A DNA stretch of 64,000 nucleotides from Halichondria panicea (Eukaryota; Porifera; Demospongiae; Suberitida; Halichondriidae): positions 1,755,501-1,819,500 of the forward strand of contig NC_087390.1 of assembly GCF_963675165.1 (NCBI RefSeq), given 5' to 3'. Numbering within the stretch: the first letter of the stretch is position 1; each line of letters opens with the position of its first letter. Below the pieces are notes generated by a model. That model had not been told where the DNA came from. It saw only the letters and a program-made list of their open reading frames with translations, and ran no database searches. Positions 1 through 10,759 of this stretch are shown here, one piece after another. A program made the position numbers and the translations under genes.

Positions 1-66
1 GAAATGGGCGCATATTCTACAGGAAGTGGACACATATTCTACAGGAAATGGACGCATATTCTACAG
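1..66. repeat. 22-bp tandem repeat, three units at the window edge
   Basis: Three consecutive 22-bp units of the form GAARTGGRCRCATATTCTACAG run from the first base and may continue upstream. The core GCATATTCTAC recurs in both orientations at 652-755, so this is probably the end of a larger repeat element rather than an isolated satellite. Confidence 0.75.
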
Positions 67-771
67 GAAGTGACAAATAATTTGCAGGAAGTTCTCAAAA
101 GTTGGAATGAAATTTTTAGTGAAAGTGACAAGAAGATGACAAAAACATTATAAAAAACACAGAATGCAATAGTTTGTTCAGTCAATATCCATTTTTTCCA
201 TGTCCACTGTTGCTTTGTATTGCTTTTTCCAGTTGGGCATGGGCAAGGGGGGCCAGGAAGCATCAAAAACACTTTAGCAGTCGCTTGACACTTTCTATTG
301 AGTTTTTTAAGATTCCATGCCGGTCCAGTCTGCTCTATACCCCCCTCCACTCCACCACAGAGCTTCATTCTTCTTGTAGTGTTGCAGTCAGTTCTAGCAT
401 AGTTCTAGGTTCTTTTTACTTGTCTGTTCTTTCCAGTATCTTCAAGAATCGTTTCACAAGCTTTACTAAGTTTTACTGTAGTTTTCATTGTTTTGAAGCC
501 GTCTTCTTGTCTTTTTCTGTCAACTGGTGTCTCTCACAGCTCTCCAGCTCGCACAAATTCAATTTCTGTTGCTACGCACCAAACCTGGCTTTTTATAACC
601 ACGCCTCGCGCATGCGCAATGAAGTCCAAGTTAGATAGACCACACCCACTCGTAGAATATGCGTCTTAGTAACCGCCTTGATTACGGTTAGATTCCCTCG
701 GCTTTGCGCCTCGGGCTAACCGCAACCGCGGAGGTTACATAGACGCATATTCTACTCTTAGGTGTAGTCTA
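67..771. other. Non-coding repeat body ending in a hairpin
   Basis: I see no gene here; the open frames are low-complexity and match nothing I know. An imperfect inverted repeat pairs 652-674 with 733-755 (23 bp, two mismatches) around a GC-rich loop. Its outer ends contain the same CATATTCTAC core as the tandem units at 1-66. The stretch looks like a non-autonomous repeat with related sequence at both ends. Confidence 0.5.
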
Positions 772-2692
772 CACAGCCAAAAATCCACAGGGCGTGTCAG
801 GTCCGTTACATGTCCGTTACAGGACGTTTACCACATCCTGATACGGGACCGTTGGGTAGACACTACTAAACCGGCCGTTCACATACAGCCTGTAAACAGC
901 CCGTACAAACGGCCTGTATTCAGCCTGTATCATACTGTTCTCATGCACAATTTAATAAGCTAGTATATCATGCTTCAAAAGGTCACAATTCAAAGACAAA
1001 GAAGACAAAAACAAGATATATTAATTTCTGTTCAGCTACATTATATAATTATGTCTCTCATTATCATGTCCGTGTCTTCACATCCCACGGTGGCACTGCA
1101 GATAAAAACAACCAGTTGAACCGTACGTTAACGCCACATAAGTATACTAACTTACTGTATTTATATTCGTCTTGTTTTTGTGCAGATACACAAAGATAGA
1201 CTCTGAGGAGAAGAGGCTGGGAATTGTACAAAAAATACACCACTGCTTACCGGCGTACTATGAAGTCAGCTTGAAGGGCCGTTCTTCATCTCCGAGATAG
1301 CTCGCCAGCTGTACACTAATAATACTTATTCACATAGATTAAACTAAGTTGCTTACCAGGCAATTGTTGCATTCTCTTTATCATTCGTCTAAAAACTTCA
1401 ATCTATGAGGCATATAATGCATCACCAAACACATACAAAATAATGGCACTTACCTAACACATCCAGACTCCAACTCGGCATGCCAATAAAGAAATCTATT
1501 AAATAACATGTGTAACGAGTGCTAAAGATGAAAACAATAAACAAACCTTGAGTTTTGCAACATCTGAATAAGAGTTAGGAGATTAAAAGAAGAACACACC
1601 ACTGTGAATAATCTTACCGGCGTACTATGAAGTCAGTCAACAGCTTACAGTGTGCTGTACACATTACAAGGGCTCTTTTTCATCTCGAAGATATCTCGCA
1701 ACTGTACACCAATACGCTATTCACACAGATTACATAGTTGCTGAATTTTCTTACCAGGAAACTGTTGCTTTATTTTTAGTTCATTCTTCTGACAACATCT
1801 AGTGTCTACAGAAGCAATAACGTATCACAAAACACAATAGAACAGTGGCACTTACGTAATTAGTCCAGACTTCAACTCGGCAGCATTATCTAAAGTCAAT
1901 TTGATCGCATGTTTAATATGTGAATGCTAGTGAAAGAGAATAACAAACCTGGGAGCATTCTTCAACACCTCTTTATCAAAAGTGAAAAAACTTCAGATGG
2001 GAGCCTACGATGAGGAGGATTATTTCAAAAAGAAAGCAAAACGAAACGTTTACCTTGTAAAATTGGCCGGTGTTCCAGCTTCAAAAGTCCATAACAACGT
2101 GCAAACCTGAATTTATAAACATACAGTAGAGGTGAAATTTACAGACCTTTGCTGCCAACTACACTAGAGGTCAAATTCACTACAGATTTGAAATAGCTGT
2201 GGAACTAGAGGAACACAAACTGCTATGAGAAAGTTCAATAAAAATAATATAACTGTTATAATAACATGCTGCTACAGCTTCACCTTTTTCTGTTCACAGG
2301 TAGACTAATAGTAATGGACTGTATAGTCCTCTTCAAGTTGTCTTTTTGGACCAGCAGCTCCTCTTGTGACAAGCAGCAGAATTTTTTCTTAGAGCTCTGT
2401 CTGTCTCATTCTCTTTTTGTAGTCAGGTGACGTCATCCTGCCCCAAGCTAGCGCATGCGCATAAGCTACAGCTGCAACAGCCTGTATACAGGACGTGGGT
2501 GCTACGCCCTGATACAGGCCTGTATCCACGGGCTGTAAACAGGACGTGGGCTAACGTCCTGTTTACAGCCCGTGAGAACGGCCTGTATACAGGACGTGGG
2601 TGGGCTACATCCTGTATACAGGCCGTTCACGGGCCCGTAACGGCCCGTTTTCAACTAACGGCCTGAAACGGACCCGTGGATTTTTGGCTGTG
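772..2692. mobile_element. 1.9-kb non-autonomous DNA transposon with palindromic subterminal arrays
   Basis: The ends are inverted copies beginning CACAGCCAAAAATCCAC, continuing into a GGTCCGTT-like stretch, and they are flanked by TA on both sides (770-771 and 2693-2694). Near each end are GC-rich clusters of inverted words such as CCTGTATACAGGACGT, at about 800-930 and 2480-2690, unlike the AT-rich surroundings. The interior holds a diverged direct duplication of roughly 350 bp (about 1230-1530 and 1585-1900), each copy containing TTACCGGCGTACTATGAAG. No transposase frame is visible. The superfamily is unresolved; a TA target site fits several. Confidence 0.7.
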
Positions 2693-2772
2693 TATCCTAT
2701 ACATAGTACCTAGTTACAGTATAGTGTTAGCAATCATCCCTACATGTGTGTATATGTGTGTCTGTGTCTGTC

Positions 2773-4327
2773 ATGAGACAAACTATATAATCTACGAATG
2801 AAGGCAGCCCTCTGATATCAAGGAATGGCTGCAAGTGCAAGTACAGAGTGAGGTAGTTCTATTCCAAGGGAGCCTTTCTTATTCTGGTCTGGATTATGCT
2901 GTTGACTCTATAGCCTGTGTATCAGTCTCTCATGTATTTTATGAGTTCCATCAACAATATGATGTCAATTTTGTAATTTCGAAATGGCTACTTGCTATCC
3001 CAATTGTGTTTGGTTTGTTTGGAGCTGTTTTCTCAGAATGGCTAGCCGACGCTAAGCTGGGGAACTACAGAGTGATGAAATACAGTTTTGTGCTGTTGTT
3101 CCTCGTATACTTGCTTTCTAGTGCCTTCACTATAGTTCCTGACATTACTCATTACGTGTATGTTGTGAGTGTCTTGTATTGCATAGGTGGGAGTCTCTTT
3201 ATAGTAGCTGTGGTAGCATGCTCTGTTACCTCACTACAACTAGGCCTGGATCAGATGCCTGATGCTTCATCTTCCAATATCACTAGTTTTATTGCCTGGT
3301 TTGTATTCAGTATCTATGCTGGTGTTTGGATCCCTACTGTTGCCGATTTGCCCATTACTACATGTAGTAGTCGATTATCGTACTGGGTTACCCAACTTTA
3401 CAGTTTGCTGCCATCTTTGTGTATGAGTGTTGTTTTTATTCTTGACTTTTTCCTAGCTAAAAAATGGCTGATAATTGAGCCAAAGTCACCTCAGTCCCTC
3501 AAAAACATCTACCGTGTTCTCAAGTTTGCTGCCAAGCACAAAGCTCCCCTCAATCGCAGTGCTCTCACATACTGGGAGGAAGACATACCTTCAAGAATGG
3601 ACCTGGGAAAGTCGAGATATGGTGGACCATTCACTACAGAGCAAGTTGAAGATGTGAAGACCATCCTACGTTTGTTACCCCTCTGCTTAACGCTATGGCT
3701 TTTTGGGTGCTCACTTGCAATATTCCATCCACCATCTTATGCTGTTGTTAATCCTCTTGATTGGGATTGTTATGTTTCAAAGTTTTTGTCCTTGTTCATA
3801 TATCACCAATACTGGTGTGGTATGGTTTGGACTGTCTTTTATGAGTTTGTGCTATACCCAGTGATACGTAACAGGCTTCCCAGCATTCTTAGAAGAATTG
3901 GGATAATTTCTCTCTTCATCACGGCTCTCAGTATTGTGTTTCTAATTCTGAAACTATTACAAAATAATGAAGGTGATTTAGTTGCAATCAAGTATGTTAC
4001 AATCATTTTAAATTCAATTTCTCAGGGTTTGCTCACAATGTTGCTTGCTAGTACCATGATGGAGTTAGTTTGTGCTCAAGCTCCATACAACATGAGAGGA
4101 TTGTTTGGAGGGTGTATGGTGTTGGTGTTGTTATCAGCTCTTATATTATTGGCAAGTTTCCTCCATCGATCACATTAACAATATATGGGGTTAGAGTAGG
4201 CATCAGTCTGCTTGGATTCATCCTGTACTGCCTCCTGGCTCGCTGGTACAAGAGGAGAGTTAGAGACGAGGACTACAATGCACACAGAGTGGTGGAGGAG
4301 GTCTATGATATCGATACTTGTCGGTGA
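2773..4327 (+). pseudogene. POT/SLC15-like transporter, copy 1 (frameshifted)
   Basis: First recognisable member of the array. Most of the transporter is readable: the helix 2-3 loop WLADAKLGNYRV, the PTR2-type block QLGLDQMPDASSSNITSF, and the central loop YGGPFTTEQVEDVKTILR. The conserved start ATGAGACAA is followed within five codons by a stop from an ATATA-type insertion. RW in the N-terminal motif has become R-stop (TGG to TAG). A 2-bp change near 2910 shifts frame, an extra TA/AT near 4148 shifts it before the last helix, and another AT at about 4310 alters the C-terminus. A 447-codon frame from a GTG survives but lacks the conserved N-terminus, so I call this a pseudogene. Confidence 0.8.
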
Positions 4328-5608
4328 GCACTGACTAAATTTAGTTCTGATACGTTTTGTCGTTTTGTTGATCATGCATCTTCAGAACAAATTGGTTTTA
4401 TACGTGCGCATGTTAACTAATAATTATAACCAACGGCGTATAAAAGAAGAGAGGGCATGCAACAGCAAAAGAGCCGAGAATTTCTATTTTTAGCACTTCA
4501 TGCAAATTCACACATTCCTCTGCCCACGTTTGAATCCTGCTAGCTACGTGTACTAGATAGTGAGTTGCATGCCCTCTCTTCATCTATACGCCCTTGATAT
4601 ATATAATTTTGATGTATTATTTTTATTGCACACATAATTAGTTTATCAGTGGATACCAGTCTTTGAGCTTGTATAAATATTATTATAATTAAGTTGGCAT
4701 GTAGAAACTGAAACTACATGTAGTGCTGTTAATAGCGACAACCATTTGGAAATTATACCATGGGTGTGGTTTGTTACATTACTAGTAAGGGGGTAGGTGT
4801 ATAGTGGTCCCCCTTAAATAGAGGCATTTCTTTTAATTCCAGCGCCCAGCGCAATCAAAGCACATAACTTTAAGCCTTGAAATTCAATAAACAGGTTCAT
4901 AGGAAGCCCTAAAAGTACCTAAATAGTTCACTGTACACATATACTTTGTAAGAGTGCATTGTACCATCTATGAGGTATATTTGGCTAATCAGGTTAAGAT
5001 ATGTATAGCTTAGTGAAGAATTTTCCTGGTAATGTGTGATCAGAGTATCATGCAGCATGATCGTCAAATTACTTGCCAAATACACCTACTATATACAAAG
5101 TAACTGACTGTTTTAGTACATTTACATGTATATGCATTAGTCAATACATATACTTTCACGGTATATGGATGTGGTATCGGAAGGTATGGTTTGACAAGGG
5201 GATGTTTTGTACCGAATGTACCATTCGCTATTGCAGTATAATCATAATTTTGATAACAGTTTTGTCAATGAACACTTTTTTGAGCTTGGCATGTACGAAA
5301 CTCACTCACGTCTATACATGACTGTTTCCACTATAATTGTAGAAATACTGAAACTAAACTCTTAGCAGTTCATAACCATTAATTTTGGGAGAAAGTTAAA
5401 CTTTCACTATTGACAGATCATACCAACCATGCATGCGCATACACACAGCTAGATTGTGCAGGTGTGTTTATGTGGGCACTGCATGTATGTATAATTATGT
5501 ATAAGAATAGTTTCACTCAGAATTGAATTCCAATAGAATTTAGATATTGCTGCATTTACCAAGTTACAGCATTTAGCCACTGTCCCTACGTACATTTGTG
5601 TGACTGTT
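4328..5608. other. Intergenic flanks of copies 1 and 2
   Basis: Holds the array's 3' module just after copy 1, a MITE at 4431-4596, a fragment of the repeat whose start reads GTGGTCCCCCTTAAATAGAGG (about 4798), and the diverged 5' module of copy 2 with ACGAAACTCACTC near 5297. No further gene is seen. Confidence 0.6.
4431..4596. mobile_element. 166-bp MITE with ~33-bp terminal inverted repeats
   Basis: The left end reads CAACGGCGTATAAAAGAAGA and continues GAGGGCATGCAA. The right end is its reverse complement with a few mismatches, starting CAAGGGCGTATAGATGAAGA. It has no coding capacity. A 3' half of the same family is at about 10020-10146, with the same CATGCCCTCTCTTC end. Confidence 0.7.
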
Positions 5609-7157
5609 ATGAGACAAACTAAGTCTACGAATGGAGGCAGTCCTCTGGTATCAAGGAATGGCTGCAAGTGCAAGTACAGAGTGAGGTGGTTCTATTCCAA
5701 GGGATCCTTTCTCGTTCTGGTCTGGGTTATGCTGTTAGCAATAGCAGGCACTTCAGTGTTTCAGGTTATCCATCAACGATCTTATGTAAATTTTGTAATT
5801 TCAAAATGGCTACTTGCTATCCCAGTTGTGTTTGGTTTGTTGGGAGCTGTTTTCTCAGGATGGTTAGCCGACGCTAAGCTGGGGAACTACAGAGTAATGA
5901 AATACAGTTTTGTGCTGTTATTCTTCCTTTGTTTGCTTTCTAGTGCCTTCACCCTAGTTCCTGGCATTGAACATTACGTGTATGTTGTGAGTGTCTTGTC
6001 TTATTGGTGTGAGTCTCTTTACAGTAGCTGTAATAGCATGCTTTGTTACCTCACTACAACTAGGCCTGGATCAGATGCCTGATGCTTCATCTTCCAATAT
6101 CACTAGTTTTATTGCCTGGTTTGTATTCAGTATCTATGCTGGTGTTTGGGTCCCTTTTGTTGTCGATTTGCCCATTATATCAGATCGATGTTTTGTGTAT
6201 CAATCGTTCATCATACTGGGTTGTCCAACTGTACAGTTTGCTGCCACCTTTGTGTATGAGTGTTGTTCTTATTCTTGACTTTCTCTTATCTAAAAAATGG
6301 CTGATAATTGAGCCAAAGTCACCTCAGTCCCTCAAAACCATCTACCGTGTTCTCAAGTTTGCAGTCAAGCACAAAGCTCCCCTCAATCGTAGTGCTCTCA
6401 CTTACTGGGAGGAAGACGTACCTTCAAGAATGGACCTGGGAAAGTCGAGATTTGGTGGACCATTCACTACAGAGCAAGTTGAAGATGTGAAGACTATCCT
6501 ACGTTTGTTACCCCTCTTTTTAACGCTATGGCTTCTTGGGTGCTCACTTGCACTCTTCCACCCAGTAACTTATTCTAGTGTTTATCCCTCTGATTGGAAG
6601 CGATACGTTTCAAGGCTTCTGGCTTTATTAGCATATCACCATTTGTGATGTGGAATGGTTTGGACTGTCTTTTATGAGTTTGTGCTATACCCAGTTATAC
6701 GTAACAAACTTCCCAGCATTATTAGAAGAATTGGGATAATTTCTCTTTTCATCACAACTCTCAGTATTGTGTTTCTAATTCTGGAATTACTAAAAACAAT
6801 TACAGTGACTTAGTTGAAATCAAATATGTTTTAAATTCAATTTCTACTGGTGTGCTCACAATGTTGCTTGCTACCAACATAACAGAGTTAGTTTGTGCTC
6901 AAGCTCCATATAACATGAGAGGATTGTTTGGAGGGTGTATGGTGTTGGTGTTGTTATCATCTCTTACTATTAGGGAGATTTTTCCACCGAACAACACATT
7001 GACACTATATGGGGTTAGAGTAGGCATCAGTCTGCTTGGATTCATCCTGTACTGCCTCCTGGCTCGCTGGTACAAGAGGAGAGTTAGAGACGAGGACTAC
7101 AATGCACACAGAGTGGTGGAGGAAGTCTATGATCGATACTTGTCAGCTCAGCATTGA
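5609..7157 (+). pseudogene. POT/SLC15-like transporter, copy 2 (two frameshifts, one nonsense)
   Basis: The start MRQTKSTNGGSPLVSRNGCK and the first three helices are intact. A 2-bp loss near 6000 breaks helix 4. A second shift near 6190 puts the frame back for the central loop and helix 7. A TGG to TGA change at 6646-6648 (the W of the WCGMVW motif) stops it again, and a further small indel near 6795 disrupts the helix 8-9 region. The C-terminal block ending RYLSAQH is intact to 7157. All breaks are small, so loss of function looks recent. The segment GATGTTTTGTGTATC of this copy type also occurs inverted inside copy 6. Confidence 0.85.
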
Positions 7158-8047
7158 CTACTGTTATTGATATGTGTTTATGTTTTTTTGTCGATAATGT
7201 ATGTTCAGAAAAATTGTATGCATGTTAGTTTATATGTACAACGTGTTAACTGTTATAATTTTGTATACATAATCAATATTATGATATTAATTATCATAAT
7301 TATATACAGTCATGCAATTTGTATGGACACCTTTGATAATCTTCGTGCTTGTATTACGGATTGATGCCATGTAAGAATATACTGAAAGTACGCGATTAAT
7401 AGCAGCAACATGATAATGATTCATAACTATTTGGGAGAAATCTAGTCTCCTTTTTATAATGACTGATTACACTATAACAACTATACTCAGCATTTAAAGG
7501 TGTATCTCCATGCATGAGGACTACATTGTAATCCAATAGAAAGTGTGAATGCATAGCAATATTATATATTGATACTTTTTTACAAATTAAATTGTGTCGA
7601 TCATGTATGTTCAGAGCCATGTTAGTTTATATATAATAATTATACAATTCATATATACACATACGTGTGTTTACTGTTAACTAAGCTATATGTAGAGGTG
7701 TCATTTTGTAAATGCAGTGTTTGTTTGCACACATAATTAGCTAATCAGTATCATAATATAATTATCATAATTAAATGTTGTCAGGCAATTTGTTAATGAC
7801 ACCTTTGATCATCTTTGTACTTGTATTATGGATTCATCATAATTATAAGAATTCTGAAATTACACCGTTAAAAGTAATTAACATAATAATGGATTTATAA
7901 CCATTAATTTTGGGAGATGTAGATGTTAAAATTCTTGACTGATTGCACTATAACTGCTCAGCCTTTACAAGTGTCTCTCCTGGGCACTGCAGGAGATTCA
8001 GTATGCATGCACAGTGGAGTACGTGTCTTAGCAACTGTGTGTCTGTT
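7158..8047. other. Duplicated 3' flank plus 5' flank between copies 2 and 3
   Basis: The 3' module of the array (GATCATGTATGTTCAGA and the AT-rich sequence after it) occurs twice, near 7190-7370 and 7590-7830, so the flank was duplicated without its gene. From about 7880 a diverged 5' flank of copy 3 begins. Nothing coding is seen. Confidence 0.6.
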
Positions 8048-9251
8048 ATGATACAAACTAACTCTATGAGCGGAGGCAGCTCTCTGTATATAGTATCAAG
8101 GAATGGCTGCAAGTGCAAGTACAGAGTGAGGTGGTTCTATTCCAAGGGAGCCTTTCTCGTTTTGGTTTGAGTTATGCTGTTGACTATATCTTATATATCA
8201 GTGTTTCATGTGTTCCATCAACGATTGGTGTCCATTTTGTATTTTCAAAATGGCTACTTGCTATCCCACTTGTGTTTGGTTTATTGTTGGGAGCTGTTTT
8301 CTCAGGATGCATGGCTAGCCGACGTTATTAATCTGGGGAACTACAAAGTGATGAAATACACTGTTGTTCCTCCTTTGTTTGCTTTCTAGTGCCTTCACCC
8401 TAGTTCCTAACATTGCACATTACGTGTATGTTGTGAGTGTCTTGTATTGCATAGGTGGGAGTCTCTTTCTAATAGCTGTGGTAGCGTGCTTTGTTACCTT
8501 ACTACAACTTGGCCGCCTCATGCTTCATCTTTTATGTATGAGGCCTTTATGTATGAGTGTTGTACTTATTCTTGACTTCCTTCTAGCTAAAAAATGGCTG
8601 ATACTTGAGCCAAGCTTACCTCAGTCCCTCAAAACCATCTACTGTGTTCACAAGTTCGTTGCGAATATGAAACGTTGTTTTGAATTGTTACGTTTCAAGG
8701 CTTCTGGTCTTTTTCACATACAATTCTTTGTGGTGTGGTATGGTTTGGACTGTCTTGTATGAATTTGTGATCTATTCTGTGGCATGTATCCTTCTTCCCA
8801 GCATCCTTAGGAAAATTGTAATTGTTTCTTTCTTCATAACGGCTCTTAGTATTGTGTTTGTAATTCTGGAACTAGTACACTACTATCATAGTGATTTAGT
8901 GGCAGTCGATTATGTCATTGAAATTATACATTCAGTTTCTCAGGGTTTACTCGTAACGTTGCTTGTTACCAACATCCTAGAGTTAGTTTGTGCAAGCTCC
9001 ATACAACATGAGAGGATTGTTTGGAGGTTGGATGACATTTGTGACAATCTCTTCTTTTATTATCAGCGATTTTGCTCCGTCAAACAGCACATTATATATG
9101 GGGTTAGAGTAGGCACCATGCAGTCTGCTTGGATTCATCCTGTACTGCCTCCTGGCCACTGGTACAAGAAGAGAGTTAAATACGAGGACTATACAATGCA
9201 CACAGAGTGGTGGAGGAGGTCTATAATCGATACTTGTCAGCTCGGCATTGA
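8048..9251 (+). pseudogene. POT/SLC15-like transporter, copy 3 (heavily decayed)
   Basis: It starts MIQTNSMSGGSS and reads the conserved RNGCKCKYRVRWFYSKGAF, then stops at TGA (FLVLV-stop). It has a TGCATG expansion at 8308-8313, a deletion that removes helix 5 after QLG, and a second deletion that joins the start of the central loop (FVANMK) to the helix 7-8 region, removing the YGGPFTTEQV block. Several other indels follow. The C-terminal third is divergent (YYHSDLVAVDYVI) and resembles the fragment at 52290-52633, so these two form a separate, older branch of the family. Confidence 0.85.
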
Positions 9252-10190
9252 CTATAATTAGTTCCGTGCATCTTCTATATGTGACTATGTACGTACTAGT
9301 GTGTGGTGTAGTGTATATTTTTTGTGTATCAGATTATAAGTAGAGTCTATGTGTTGAGTAACGATGTTGTCATACCGGTACTTAATTAATGAAAAAGCGC
9401 TTCTATATCTATAAGTATTAAGCTAAATAATAAACAGTCAAAGCCCTCTGCATTATAGTGGTAATTTTAACGGGGAAAAAAGCAAATCTCTAGCCTTTAG
9501 TATACATAATTATTATTATTATTATGTCTTTTCCCCGGCATTGATTTTATGGCTGCGACGTAACATAATGTGAGGACTACTTATTGATTTACACAATATA
9601 GATTTACCATTGAAAGCACTATCCTTTAGGGCTACATAATAATAATGAATGTGCTATAGACTCATGCAGGTGTTTGCATGGTCCTCAAAGTTACCTCCCT
9701 CCACAGATGGAGAATATGACGGTGCCGTTGCTGAGAGTGAGGAAAGTGGTGAATGGCAGACCAGCCAAGATAATCAAACTACACAACCACACTTTGAGGT
9801 ACAGTACGAGGGTATACCGTGTTTATTGATGCCAGTAATTGTGCGTAGTGTTTGCATGGAATCTATTAGGGGAATACCGTGTGTTTAAAGTATTTATTAG
9901 ACACTAGTTCAATGTATTTACTAGCGATATAGTGTTCGTATTATTATTATATACACCATAATTGCTATATGTAATTAGGATTGGCAGAGCGTATGATAAT
10001 GAAGGAATGTATGCATTTGTATGAAGTGCTAAAAATAGAAATTTCAATTTTTAGCATTTCATGCACAATCATGCACATTCATCCGCCCACGTTTGAACTC
10101 TGCTCATATGGGAATTGCATGCCCTCTCTTCTTTTATACGCCCTTGGTACAACTATGTCAAAATAAAATCATAGAATTATATTTTGTGTA
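9252..10190. other. Intergenic region with an exon-like segment and a half MITE
   Basis: Contains the exon-like segment 9707-9798 and, at about 10020-10146, the 3' half of the CAAGGGCGTATA MITE family seen complete at 4431-4596. The remainder is AT-rich sequence with no recognised content. Confidence 0.5.
9707..9798 (+). other. Candidate orphan exon, possibly from the USP40-like gene
   Basis: A 92-bp segment has a good acceptor (CCTCCCTCCACAG) and a GTACAG donor. In phase 0 it reads MENMTVPLLRVRKVVNGRPA and continues to HNHTL, a plausible basic beta-strand-like peptide. The phase fits directly after the duplicated exon ending KEAIAE found at 16318. Similarity to the part of USP40 expected there is weak, so the assignment is inference; it could be an exon of another gene or chance. 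Confidence 0.35.
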
Positions 10191-10444
10191 CAGTACAACC
10201 TCAATTATCCGGACCGTGATCTTGGTTCCAGAAGCAGGCCGGATAACTGAATAGATAACCACGCTTTGATCCACCCACTTTATTGATAAATAGCAGTGCC
10301 ACATGGATAAGCAGGCCTGTCTCCATAGTAACAGCTGCAACGCGCATGTACATTTATGGGACACGCCCATTATCTGAAGAAAATTGCCAAGCCGGATAAT
10401 CGAGGTTCCGGATAATGGAGGGCCGGATAATCGAGGTTCTACTG
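10191..10444. mobile_element. 254-bp pogo/Tigger-like MITE
   Basis: The ends read CAGTACAACCTCAATTATCC and, inverted, CAGTAGAACCTCGATTATCC, with TA immediately outside both (10189-10190 and 10445-10446). This end sequence and the TA target are characteristic of pogo/Tigger-type elements. There is no coding capacity. The motif CCGGATAATCGAGGTT is repeated inside the right end. Confidence 0.85.
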
Positions 10445-10759
10445 TACTGTTAATTATACAGGTTTTCTATTTACTGTGTGTAGTTGGAAAATGTGGTGAG
10501 CATGATTATGTATTTTATGAATGAGACAAGTGACGGGTGCCTGCACTGCGTCCACCAGAAATGTCATAGAGAGCACACAATTGAAATCGCTATCAAATTT
10601 CCTCGCTATATACAGTAACAGCTGAGCGCACTTTTAATCGAGACCAGTGACATTATTTCACATATAGGCTATGTATATAGAGGCCTCTATTCAAGACCAG
10701 ATGTTACTCTCTAATTGCTAAGATACAGTCACGGTATAGTAACTAACATTGTGTACTAT
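10445..10759. other. Downstream flank of the first TRAF-like gene
   Basis: The sequence just past the 3' end of the minus-strand TRAF-like gene. Parts of it (ATTATGTATTTTATGAATGAG, the CGTCCACCAGAAATGTCA stretch) are repeated near 36340-36590, beyond the deleted TRAF copy, so it belongs to the duplicated TRAF unit. No gene is seen. Confidence 0.5.

Noticed and set aside
174..638. 154-codon open frame near the window start
   Set aside because: Low-complexity Ser/Phe-rich translation within a repeat body; no domain, no splice context.
2835..4178. Reading copy 1 as a functional gene from the GTG at 2835
   Set aside because: The conserved N-terminus lies upstream in another frame and the C-terminus is shifted as well; the long frame is only what survives between small insertions.
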